Assembly: GCA_045660545.1 (NCBI GenBank)
Contig: JAZREA010000003.1
Location: 1-43,961, forward strand
Length of the DNA stretch: 43,961 nucleotides
Direction: 5' to 3'
DNA from: JAZREA01 sp045660545
GTDB lineage: Bacteria > Bacillota > Clostridia > Monoglobales > Firm-18
The first letter of the stretch is position 1. Every line of letters starts with the position of its first letter. This document shows, in pieces, positions 36,725 through 43,961 of this stretch. The notes below the pieces were generated by a model. It ran no database searches, was not told where the DNA came from, and worked only from the letters and a program-made list of their open reading frames with translations. The translations under genes were made by a program, and so were the position numbers.

Positions 36725-38413
36725 ATGGCTATATACGAAAAATATGTGGGCGCCTCAAGAGACGACTTTATCTCTTTAAAAGATGCCCAACAAAACTACA
36801 AACTTTCATATCCAGGTGATTTTAACTTTGCTTACGACGTTGTTGACGAGTTAGGAAAGACTAAGCCCGAAAAGCTTGCTATGCTGTGGGTTTCCAAAAC
36901 AGGCGAGGAAAAGCGTTTTACCTTTGCCGATATGATGGAAGGCTCTAACAAAGCGGCAAACTACTTCAAATCGATGGGAATTAAAAAGGGCGACCGCGTT
37001 ATGCTCGTCCTTAAAAGAAGCTATTACTTCTGGTTCTGCGCACTCGCTCTTCACAAGATAGGCGCTATTGTTGTACAGGCTACAAATATGCTAAAAGCAA
37101 AGGACTATGTATACCGCTGTAACGTCGGTAACATCAAGGCTGTTGTTATGACCGGAGACGGCAAGGAGACAGAGTACTTTGACGAAGGCAAGGACCAGTA
37201 CCAGACTGTCGAAAAGAAGTTTGTAATCGGCCACAAGCAGGTCGGAGAAGACTGGATTGACTTTGAAGACGGCTTTATGGCGGCAAGTTCAAAATGGGAA
37301 CGCCCAACAGGCACAGAAGCTACAAAGGCAGAGGACACGATGCTTATGGCGTTTTCGTCCGGTACTTCCGGATACCCAAAGATTATTTCGCACAACTTTA
37401 CATATCCGCTCGGACACATTATGACAGGCGTTTTCTGGCACAGAGTTGTCGACGGCGGTCTGCATTTTACTATATCCGACACAGGCTGGTTAAAGTCGCT
37501 TTGGGGTAAGCTTTACGGTCAATGGCTCGGCGAGAGTGCCGTGTTTGTCTACGACTTTGACAAATTCGACGGAGACGACATACTGTCTAAAATTGAAAAG
37601 TATAAAGTTACGACTTTTTGTGTGCCGCCAACGATGTACAGAATGATGCTTGAAAGAGACGTTAAAAAATACGACCTTTCTTCACTTACTCATTGTTGTA
37701 CCGCAGGCGAAGCGCTCAACCCCGAGATATTTAACAAGTGGCTTGATGCAACAGGTCTTTCTATATACGAAGGATTTGGTCAGACAGAAACCGCGCTTTG
37801 CATAGCTACAATATATCCTTGGGAAAAGCCGGTCCCGGGAGCTATCGGCTACCCTGTCCCCGGATTTGATGTACATATTCTGGGCAATGACGGTGAATCT
37901 TGCCCAAGAGGTGCGACCGGCGAAATCTGCATCAGGGTACTTAGCAAAACAAGAAAAGCGTGCGGTCTTTTGGACTCGTACAATTTCAGCAAAGAAGATA
38001 CCGACAAGGCTATGCACGACGGCTTTTACCACACAGGCGACACCGCCTACCGCGACGAGCAGGGCATGTTCCGCTACGTAGGCAGAAACGACGACGTTAT
38101 AAAGTCTTCAGGTTACCGTATCGGGCCTTTTGAGATTGAGAGCGTACTTTCGGAGCACCCCGCTGTTTTGGAAGTTGCTGTTACCGGTGTTCCTGACCCG
38201 ATTAGAGGCTTTGCCGTTAAGGCGACGATAGTTCTTTCAAAAGGATACTCTCCTTCGGATGAGCTTACAAAAGAGCTTCAACAGTACGTTAAGGTTAACA
38301 CCGCGCCGTACAAATACCCACGTGTTGTTGAGTATGTTGAAAGCCTGCCGAAAACATTTAACGGCAAAATCCGCAGAAGCGAAATCAGAGAAAACGATTC
38401 TAACAAAAATTAA
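36725..38413 (+). CDS. AMP-forming acyl-CoA synthetase (stand-alone paralogue)
   Basis: The ATG 36725 has GGAGG eight bases upstream; an in-frame TTG at 36710 overlaps that site. The 562-residue enzyme has AFSSGTSGYPK, TAGEALNP, GFGQTETA, YHTGDTAYRDEQG, GRNDDVIKSSGYRIGPFEIES and PKTFNGKIRR with the adenylation lysine. It closely parallels the synthetase half of the T-box-controlled fusion. It should make an acyl-CoA from a short or branched fatty acid, feeding or draining the oxidoreductase product. It is the last gene of the operon. Confidence 0.93.
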   Translation: MAIYEKYVGASRDDFISLKDAQQNYKLSYPGDFNFAYDVVDELGKTKPEKLAMLWVSKTGEEKRFTFADMMEGSNKAANYFKSMGIKKGDRVMLVLKRSYYFWFCALALHKIGAIVVQATNMLKAKDYVYRCNVGNIKAVVMTGDGKETEYFDEGKDQYQTVEKKFVIGHKQVGEDWIDFEDGFMAASSKWERPTGTEATKAEDTMLMAFSSGTSGYPKIISHNFTYPLGHIMTGVFWHRVVDGGLHFTISDTGWLKSLWGKLYGQWLGESAVFVYDFDKFDGDDILSKIEKYKVTTFCVPPTMYRMMLERDVKKYDLSSLTHCCTAGEALNPEIFNKWLDATGLSIYEGFGQTETALCIATIYPWEKPVPGAIGYPVPGFDVHILGNDGESCPRGATGEICIRVLSKTRKACGLLDSYNFSKEDTDKAMHDGFYHTGDTAYRDEQGMFRYVGRNDDVIKSSGYRIGPFEIESVLSEHPAVLEVAVTGVPDPIRGFAVKATIVLSKGYSPSDELTKELQQYVKVNTAPYKYPRVVEYVESLPKTFNGKIRRSEIRENDSNKN

Positions 38414-38420
38414 CAAATAA

Positions 38421-38460
38421 AAAAGAAGAAATTCGTTAAATTGCGAATTTCTTCTTTTTT
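38421..38460 (+). terminator. Terminator at the end of the oxidoreductase operon
   Basis: AAAAGAAGAAATTCG (38421-38435) pairs with CGAATTTCTTCTTTT (38444-38458), then TT. The SASP gene converges from the other side. Confidence 0.9.
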
Positions 38461-38498
38461 ATTGCATTGTGTGGTATGCGCATTTTTCTACGCACTTT

Positions 38499-38729
38499 TT
38501 ATTTCATGTTGTCTTCATAGGACTTTATCATTCGTCTTACCATTTCGCCGCCTATCGGGCCGCCCTCCATGCCGTTTTGCCTGGCAGAAAGGTCGCCTTT
38601 ATAGTGGTCGTTATTTTCCTTACAAAACTCGAGACGGCCGATTTCGCTCGCCACTTCGAGCTTGAACTTTGTCATAGCATCATAGCTGTCGGGGTTTAAA
38701 AGACGCGATTTACGATAATTTTTGCCCAT
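38499..38729 (-). CDS. Alpha/beta-type small acid-soluble spore protein
   Basis: A 76-residue protein with the SASP core: FKLEVASEIG around the site cut by the GPR protease, then GDLSARQNGMEGGPIGGEMVRRMIKSYE. These proteins coat and protect DNA in dormant spores, so the organism should sporulate. AAGGAGG precedes the ATG. Expression is expected only in the forespore (sigma-G); I did not identify the promoter with confidence. Confidence 0.9.
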   Translation of the reverse strand: MGKNYRKSRLLNPDSYDAMTKFKLEVASEIGRLEFCKENNDHYKGDLSARQNGMEGGPIGGEMVRRMIKSYEDNMK

Positions 38730-38773
38730 AACATCTTCCTCCTTTTTGGTTATTGTTTCAAAAAGAAGATGTT

Positions 38774-39496
38774 TTATTCATCAAAAACCGACGTTGCTAC
38801 TGTCACGCCATACACAGCGAGTGCCCCTGCCTTTTTAAGCATTCTTGAACACTCATTCATTGTTGCGCCCGTTGTATAGACGTCGTCAACCAAAAGCACG
38901 ACCTTATCCACAAGCGATTTTTCGTTTTTAACCTTAAACTTATCTTTTACGTTGGTTTGTCTGTCCTTTTTATTAAGTCCGCTTTGTGTCTTGGCTCCCA
39001 TACGTTTCTTTAAAACATTATCTACACACAAAAGCCCGTTCTTTGCTGCTATTATCCGTGCAATTTCATACGACTGATTAAACCCACGCTTATACTCGTA
39101 AAACCGCGTCATAGGCACTGGGATTACCATATCAAAGTCGATGTCTGCGTAAGACTGTTCCACTGTTTTGGCAAGTGCCCTGCCAAACTCAAAGGCTATC
39201 CATCTGCGGCGCTTAAACTTCATATTTTGCACCGCGTCTTTAACGCAGCCTTTGTATAAATAACGGGAAACGTTTCTTTCGTAATAGACCCTGTGGCTTT
39301 TACATTCCGCGCAGATATAGTCGGCGTTTTTGCCCACAGGCTTGCCGCATACCGCACAAGTATTGCCCGAGTTGAGCGGATATGTCTTGGAACATTCATA
39401 ACAAAACATCGCGGTTGAACTATACCCCAGCATCTTTCCGCACGCGAGGCACTGCGGCGGAGAAATAATGTTTAGAAAAAGTTGCTTAAATTTCAC
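38774..39496 (-). CDS. comFC: ComF/ComFC family phosphoribosyltransferase-like protein
   Basis: A 240-residue protein. The N-terminal half has zinc-finger cysteine pairs (CLACG, CYEC, CAVCG, CAEC). The C-terminal half is a type I phosphoribosyltransferase domain (IPVPMTRFYEYKRGFNQSYEIAR and the PRPP loop VVLLVDDVYTTGATMNE). Family members are needed for DNA uptake in competent bacteria, although many non-competent clostridia keep the gene. The start is GTG 39496, overlapping the recD2 stop (GTGA) with GGAGG upstream. It is therefore coupled to a DNA helicase gene. Confidence 0.88.
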   Translation of the reverse strand: MKFKQLFLNIISPPQCLACGKMLGYSSTAMFCYECSKTYPLNSGNTCAVCGKPVGKNADYICAECKSHRVYYERNVSRYLYKGCVKDAVQNMKFKRRRWIAFEFGRALAKTVEQSYADIDFDMVIPVPMTRFYEYKRGFNQSYEIARIIAAKNGLLCVDNVLKKRMGAKTQSGLNKKDRQTNVKDKFKVKNEKSLVDKVVLLVDDVYTTGATMNECSRMLKKAGALAVYGVTVATSVFDE

Positions 39497-41718
39497 AGAC
39501 TACCTCCGCAAAGCTTGTCATACAGGCCTGAATAGCGCCTTTGCTTACTCACGTTATCTACCATGGCGTGTATTACGCTTTCGCGTCCGACAAGGACAAC
39601 CAGCGTTTTTGCCCTGGTTACAGCCGTGTAAAAAAGGTTTCTATTTTGAAGCATGGGTGCGCAGGGGTACATCGGCATAACCACCACGTCAAACTCGCTG
39701 CCTTGGCTTTTATGCACTGTAACCGCGTACGCCAAATCAAGGTCCTCGAACTTTGAAAATTCGTAAGTGCAAAGCCTGTCATCAAAGACGATTTCTGCCG
39801 ACTCGTTGGCCTTGTCTATGCTATGAATATATCCTATGTCCCCATTAAATATACCGGTGCCCGTCGTATGCTCGTCATCAAGCCTTGTCCACTCCATATC
39901 GTAGTTGTTACGCGTTTGCATAACCTTGTCTCCCTCGCGAAAAACTACGTTTTTAAAGGCCTTTTCCTTCTTTTTCTTCGACGGCGGGTTTATCTCACGC
40001 TGCAGCGCACAGCTTAGCTCGTGCACGCCTGTAATCCCCTTTCTTGTAGGGGACAAAACCTGAATCTGATAAAGCGGATTTATCCTGTACGCCTTCGGCA
40101 GTCTGTTGACACAAAGGTCTACTATCGAGGCGGAAATATCAACAGCGTTTTCCCTTTTAACAAAGAAAAAGTCCGTTCCGCTTTCGTTCAGTACGGGGTA
40201 CTCGCCCCTGTTAATTTTATGTGCATTTACAACAATCGTGCTCTGCTTAGCCTGTCTGAAAATCTCCGTAAGCGACACCTGAGAAACCGTGCCGGACCTT
40301 ATAATGTCGTGCAAAACATTCCCCGCCCCAACGGAAGGAAGCTGGTCACTGTCTCCGACCATAATAAGCCTGGTGCTACTGCGCATAGCCTTTAAAAGCG
40401 AGTACATAAGAAACAAATCTACCATACTCATTTCATCCACTATCACGACATCACAATCAAGCGGATTTTCCTCATTACGTGCAAACTTCATATTCTCCTC
40501 GTCGTCGGAATATCCCGATTCCAAGAGTCTGTGTATCGTCTTGGCCTCGATTTCGCAAAGCTCGGACATTCTTTTGGCTGCGCGTCCTGTCGGTGCGGCA
40601 AGTACAACCTTTTTGCCCAGCTCGTCCATCACGCGTATAATCGTGTTTATAATAGTCGTTTTCCCCGTACCGGGGCCGCCTGTTATTACCGACGCTCCAT
40701 TGGAAAGGGCGCAAACAACAGCGCTTTTTTGAAGCTCTTCAAGCGTAATTCCCTGTTCCTTTTCGGCACGGCTTATTAATTGAAGCGTAGTGTCACTTAG
40801 CTTTTCGCCTTCCATTTTGGCTATCTGCAAAAGCTTTTGCGATACATACTTTTCCGCATCGTACAAATCCGAAAGGTATATCCTTTCTTCCCCGTTATTA
40901 TCGCGCTCGTTTTTGAGCTTGCTTTCAAAAATCATTCTCTCTGTCGCGTTTTCCGCTTCATCTATATGCACCGACAAAAAGCGGCACACCTCGTCTGAAA
41001 GCACACTCTTTGGAAGGTAAGTGTGTCCGCTGAGCATAGCGTTAGACAAAGTATGCGCCACCGCCGCCTCTACACGTACGGGCGAGTTCGCCCCAAAGCC
41101 CATTTCAAGCGCGATTTTGTCCGCCGTCTTAAAGCCTATGCTGTAAACAGTCTCTGCAAGAACGTATGGGTTGGCCTTTACCTTGTCGATAGACATTGTT
41201 CCGTACCTTTTAAACACCTTTACCGCGCTTTGCGGAGTGATGCCAAACTTTTGCAAAAACATAACAACACTTCTAAGGCCCTGTTGCTTTCTGTAATCGT
41301 CGCCTATCTCCAAGGCGCGCTTTTTGGATATGCCCTGAATCTTCGCAAGCTTCTCAGGCTCGTTTTCTATGACATTTAGGGTGTCTTCGCCGAACATATC
41401 TACAATTTTTTGCGCAGTGGCAGCCCTTACGCCCTTTATGCAGCCTCCTGAGAGGTATTTTAAAATATCGCCAACCTCGGAGGGCATATTCTTTTCGTAA
41501 AACTCTACCTTAAACTGCGGGCCATAGTCCTGATGGAAGGTCCAGCTTCCCGAAAGCGAGACTTTCTCGCCCTCGGAAATATACGGCATATAGCCCACAG
41601 CCGTAAGGGTCTGCTCCTCCGTCTCTACCTCGCACACGGCATAGCCGTTTTGAGAATTACTGTATATAATTTCAACTACAAGTCCTGTAATTTTTTCGTT
41701 TTGTGAATTCTCGAACAT
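39493..41718 (-). CDS. recD2: RecD2-type ATP-dependent 5'-3' DNA helicase
   Basis: A 741-residue SF1B helicase. The N-terminal OB-like region and helix-hairpin-helix repeats (about 88-205, LAKIQGISKKRALEIG, YSIGFKTADKIALEMG) are typical of RecD2. The motor has Walker A GGPGTGKTT (347-355), APTGRAAKRMSE, the DEMSMVD box, GDSDQLPSVGAGNVLHD and the C-terminal LAYAVTVHKSQGSEFDVVV plus FYTAVTRAKTLVVLVG. It acts in DNA repair without RecBC partners. GAGGAA precedes the ATG, which lies three bases after the previous stop. Confidence 0.95.
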   Translation of the reverse strand: MFENSQNEKITGLVVEIIYSNSQNGYAVCEVETEEQTLTAVGYMPYISEGEKVSLSGSWTFHQDYGPQFKVEFYEKNMPSEVGDILKYLSGGCIKGVRAATAQKIVDMFGEDTLNVIENEPEKLAKIQGISKKRALEIGDDYRKQQGLRSVVMFLQKFGITPQSAVKVFKRYGTMSIDKVKANPYVLAETVYSIGFKTADKIALEMGFGANSPVRVEAAVAHTLSNAMLSGHTYLPKSVLSDEVCRFLSVHIDEAENATERMIFESKLKNERDNNGEERIYLSDLYDAEKYVSQKLLQIAKMEGEKLSDTTLQLISRAEKEQGITLEELQKSAVVCALSNGASVITGGPGTGKTTIINTIIRVMDELGKKVVLAAPTGRAAKRMSELCEIEAKTIHRLLESGYSDDEENMKFARNEENPLDCDVVIVDEMSMVDLFLMYSLLKAMRSSTRLIMVGDSDQLPSVGAGNVLHDIIRSGTVSQVSLTEIFRQAKQSTIVVNAHKINRGEYPVLNESGTDFFFVKRENAVDISASIVDLCVNRLPKAYRINPLYQIQVLSPTRKGITGVHELSCALQREINPPSKKKKEKAFKNVVFREGDKVMQTRNNYDMEWTRLDDEHTTGTGIFNGDIGYIHSIDKANESAEIVFDDRLCTYEFSKFEDLDLAYAVTVHKSQGSEFDVVVMPMYPCAPMLQNRNLFYTAVTRAKTLVVLVGRESVIHAMVDNVSKQRRYSGLYDKLCGGSL

Positions 41719-41721
41719 AAT

Positions 41722-42045
41722 CTAACGTTCCTCACTATGTAAAAAATCAACATACTCCCCAAGCGTTAACGGTTTTAGCTGCAAATACTTTTCACTAAGC
41801 CGTCTTAAAACCTCGCCTGTTTCGCAGTCAAGAGCGTCGGTTACAACATAGGTCGTTCCCCCCTCTGTCGAGAGAAGTGTGTTTCTGACAACCGACTCTA
41901 TGTTTTTCTCGTCGCTTTTAACCCTGACAACAACGTGATAGTCGCACTCGGTACTCTTCCAGTCTATATAAACAAACCTTATGAACTCAACAAGTCCAAA
42001 AATCCCGAAAAACGCGAGCATTGACCACATTATTATCTCTAACAT
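41722..42045 (-). CDS. Small membrane-anchored protein of unknown function (107 aa)
   Basis: Residues 1-26 form one membrane segment (IIMWSMLAFFGIFGLVEFIRFVY). The rest is a compact cytoplasmic domain (ECDYHVVVRVKSDEKNIESVVRNTLLS...TTYVVTDALDCETGEVLRRLSEKY). I do not recognise a named family. GAGGTGA precedes the ATG. It is the first gene of the leftward unit with recD2 and comFC, so a DNA-related role is possible but unsupported by motifs. Confidence 0.7.
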   Translation of the reverse strand: MLEIIMWSMLAFFGIFGLVEFIRFVYIDWKSTECDYHVVVRVKSDEKNIESVVRNTLLSTEGGTTYVVTDALDCETGEVLRRLSEKYLQLKPLTLGEYVDFLHSEER

Positions 42046-42105
42046 AAATTATATCACCTCACTACAAATTATGCGAGTGGGGTGATATTTTGTTACAATA
42101 TGAAG

Positions 42106-42849
42106 TTATAAAACCTTGCTTAAAAAGCCTTTTGTTCTTGGGTTTTGAGGGTTTGTGAAAATCTCGTCCGGTGTTCCCTCTTCAACAATCTCCCCGCTGT
42201 CCATAAATATTACTCTGTCTGCAACCTCACGCGCAAAGCCCATCTCGTGAGTAACTACAACCATGGTCATTCCCTCTTTTGCGAGCTGTTTCATAACGTC
42301 CAAAACCTCGCCGACCATCTCGGGGTCCAACGCAGAGGTAGGCTCGTCGAAAAGCATTACCTCAGGATTCATACAAAGGGCGCGCACAATAGCCACACGC
42401 TGCTTCTGGCCGCCTGAAAGCTGGGACGGATAAGAATCTGCCCTGTCTTCAAGACCAACACGCTTTAAAAGCTCCTTTGCTTTTGACTCTGCCTCTTCCT
42501 TTGGCATCTTCAAAAGCTTGACTGGTGCTACCGTCATATTTTTAAGTATTGTCATATTAGGAAACAGGTTAAAGTGCTGGAACACCATCCCCATCTTTTG
42601 TCTGTGTCTGTTAATGTCGATTTTAGGGTTTGTAATGTCTACGCCTTCGAATATGATTTCTCCGCTGGTTGGAAGCTCGAGCAGATTCAAAGACCTAAGG
42701 TACGTGGACTTTCCGCTTCCGGAAGGGCCGATTACAACGACAACCTCGCCCTTTTTAATCTGTGTGTTTATTCCGTTTAGGGCCTTTATCTCTCCGCCGA
42801 GATAGAACTTGCAAAGGTTATTGGTGGTAATAATGTAATTATCTTTCAC
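42106..42849 (-). CDS. Polar amino acid ABC transporter ATP-binding protein (GlnQ-like)
   Basis: A 247-residue ABC ATPase with Walker A GPSGSGKS (about 40-47), Q-loop FQHFNLFPNMT, signature LSGGQKQR, Walker B VMLFDEPTSALDPE and switch His in VVTHEMGF. The motifs are those of the glutamine/arginine/cystine uptake class. The start is GTG 42849, overlapping the permease gene by 11 bases. It powers import of an amino acid with the permease and binding protein upstream. Substrate cannot be deduced. Confidence 0.94.
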   Translation of the reverse strand: MKDNYIITTNNLCKFYLGGEIKALNGINTQIKKGEVVVVIGPSGSGKSTYLRSLNLLELPTSGEIIFEGVDITNPKIDINRHRQKMGMVFQHFNLFPNMTILKNMTVAPVKLLKMPKEEAESKAKELLKRVGLEDRADSYPSQLSGGQKQRVAIVRALCMNPEVMLFDEPTSALDPEMVGEVLDVMKQLAKEGMTMVVVTHEMGFAREVADRVIFMDSGEIVEEGTPDEIFTNPQNPRTKGFLSKVL

Positions 42850-43558
42850 TCTTGCGAAGCCTCCTCTCTATCCTTCCTACAAGCCATGTGAGGAACATAA
42901 CTATAAGCAAATAGCCAAGCGCAACAGCCAAAAGAGGCATAAACGCCGTAAAGGTACGACCCCTTATAATGTCTCCGCCTTTTGTAAGGTCTTTAATTCC
43001 TACATAGCCTGCAACAGAGGTCTCTTTTAAAAGAGCGATAAATTCGTTTAGAAGCGTAGGCAAAACGCTTTTGAAAACCTGTGGGATGATTATGTAAATC
43101 ATAGTCTGCACATAGTTAAAACCAAGCGAACGGCCCGCCTCGAACTGACCGTCGTCGATGGACATAATACCGCCACGCAAAATTTCAGCAACGTACGCGC
43201 CAGAGTTAATACCAAAGGCTATCGAGCCTACGAGCACGCCGTTGTCGGACGAAGCGAAAATTATGAAGTACATTATCATAAGCTGTACAACAACAGGTGT
43301 GCCACGGATTACTGTAAGGTACACCTTACAAACCGAGTTAAAAAACGCCAAAAGGTAATAGCCCGCAGTCTTTCTCCTCGACATCGACTCCTTGTTCTTG
43401 TCGAAGGTAGAACGCACCATAGCTACTACTACACCGATTATTATACCGATTATGACGGCAAACAACGAAATTTCAATAGTGGACAAAAGACCGTTTGCCA
43501 GATACTTCCACCTTGAATCTTCGATAAAATTTAAAATAAACTGCTCCTTTAAGGTCAA
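42839..43558 (-). CDS. Polar amino acid ABC transporter permease
   Basis: A 239-residue inner-membrane permease of the His/Glu/Gln/Arg/opine class, with about five membrane helices. It has the N-terminal signature LLSTIEISLFAVIIGIIIGVVVAMVR, RGTPVVVQLMIMYF, and the EAA-loop region GGIMSIDDGQFEAGRSLGFNYVQTMIYIIIPQVFKSVLP. A TTG start (43558) eight bases after AAGGGAG fits the upstream signals. It is separated from the binding-protein gene by an attenuating terminator. Confidence 0.92.
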   Translation of the reverse strand: MTLKEQFILNFIEDSRWKYLANGLLSTIEISLFAVIIGIIIGVVVAMVRSTFDKNKESMSRRKTAGYYLLAFFNSVCKVYLTVIRGTPVVVQLMIMYFIIFASSDNGVLVGSIAFGINSGAYVAEILRGGIMSIDDGQFEAGRSLGFNYVQTMIYIIIPQVFKSVLPTLLNEFIALLKETSVAGYVGIKDLTKGGDIIRGRTFTAFMPLLAVALGYLLIVMFLTWLVGRIERRLRKSER

Positions 43559-43608
43559 AAAAACATCTCCCTTCGCCTGTACCGAGTAAAGTGCAAGCAG
43601 ACCTTGCT

Positions 43609-43645
43609 TCTTTAAAAAAGGGCACCGGGGTTATCCGATGCCCTG
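43609..43645 (-). terminator. Partial terminator between binding-protein and permease genes
   Basis: On the minus strand GGGCATCGG, loop ATAAC, CC(CC)GGTGCCC with one mismatch, then TTTTTT (toward 43612). Such hairpins commonly lower permease expression relative to the binding protein. Confidence 0.75.
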
Positions 43646-43654
43646 CAAAAACTA

Positions 43655-43961
43655 TTATTCAGCTGAAATGTACTTGTCAACGATTGACTTAACTGTACCG
43701 TCTGCTATAAGCTCGTTTAGAGCTTTGTTGATTTTCTCTGTAAGCTCTTTGTTTTCCTTTGAAATACAGATTGCGTAGTTTTCAGTAACGTACTCTGTAT
43801 CCAAAATTACAAGACCTTCGTTGTTAGCAACGTAAGACTTAGCCGGTTCGTTATCAATGATAACGCACTCAACCTTGTCGCTTACCAATGCTGCAACAGC
43901 GTCTGTACCCTTGTTAAAAGGTGATACAAATTCATCGCCGTAGTCGTCTGATGCATAGATG
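43655..43961 (-). CDS. Amino acid ABC transporter substrate-binding protein, C-terminal part
   Basis: The frame is open to the right edge, so the N-terminus and signal peptide are outside the window. The visible 101 residues (VSPFNKGTDAVAALVSDKVECVIIDNEPAKSYV, then YAICISKENKELTEKINKALNELIADGTVKSIVDKYI) match the C-terminal lobe of family 3 solute-binding proteins. It is the first gene of the transporter operon with the permease and ATPase. Confidence 0.92.
   Translation of the reverse strand, partial: IYASDDYGDEFVSPFNKGTDAVAALVSDKVECVIIDNEPAKSYVANNEGLVILDTEYVTENYAICISKENKELTEKINKALNELIADGTVKSIVDKYISAE

Noticed and set aside
1..43961. CRISPR array, rRNA operon or IS element
   Set aside because: No regularly spaced short direct repeats, no rRNA-like sequence, and no transposase gene with terminal inverted repeats were found.

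Overview
The window looks like chromosomal DNA of a spore-forming, anaerobic clostridium (Bacillota, class Clostridia) carrying one AT-rich acquired island. The indications are an alpha/beta-type small acid-soluble spore protein, S-layer-homology surface proteins, a ferredoxin-linked 2-oxoacid oxidoreductase, a T-box leader, RecD2, MtaB, and strong AGGAGG-type ribosome binding sites with frequent TTG/GTG starts. Species cannot be named from sequence alone.

Bases 1 to about 7800 are clearly more AT-rich than the rest and form a defence/mobility island. A leftward operon (two or three genes, one with a possible -1 frameshift) runs off the left edge. Rightward follow an ArdA-type antirestriction gene, an unknown gene and a small gene. 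Each of these three has the same promoter layout: a shared 15-base box just upstream of the -35 region and a -10 about 22 bases downstream of the box. A large serine recombinase and a small unknown gene come next. A leftward C5-cytosine methyltransferase plus MspI-like restriction endonuclease (expected target CCGG) completes the island. By eye, CCGG occurs only twice in these 7.8 kb, both times in the arms of a single hairpin next to the endonuclease gene.

Bases 7800-28600 are ordinary core and envelope genes: rlmD-mtaB, an HPr-like protein without the phosphorylatable His, a lipoyl-less E2-like protein without the catalytic His, a membrane-anchored protein with two SLH surface proteins, a Na/Pi cotransporter, a pyridoxal kinase, mscL, an MBOAT/DHHW polysaccharide O-acetylation pair, a dGTPase-like HD hydrolase, a very large secreted Ig-like repeat protein, and tRNA-Leu(UAA).

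Bases 28650-38460 are the most interesting part. A consensus promoter and a T-box riboswitch (specifier best read as GTA, valine) precede a single-chain fusion of XRE-type HTH, cupin and acyl-CoA synthetase. A second promoter then drives an Ile-rich leader ORF whose end overlaps mutually exclusive terminator/antiterminator-like helices, followed by a branched-chain aminotransferase. After it come a P-loop ATPase, a four-subunit 2-oxoacid (probably 2-ketoisovalerate) ferredoxin oxidoreductase, and the same HTH-cupin and acyl-CoA synthetase modules again as two separate genes. Both amino-acid-starvation switches argue that the pathway runs anabolically: branched-chain fatty acid to acyl-CoA, reductive carboxylation to the 2-keto acid, transamination to Val/Ile/Leu. 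That direction is an inference.

Bases 38460-43961 hold a spore SASP gene, a leftward recD2-comF operon with a small membrane protein, and a polar amino acid ABC transporter whose binding-protein gene runs off the right edge.
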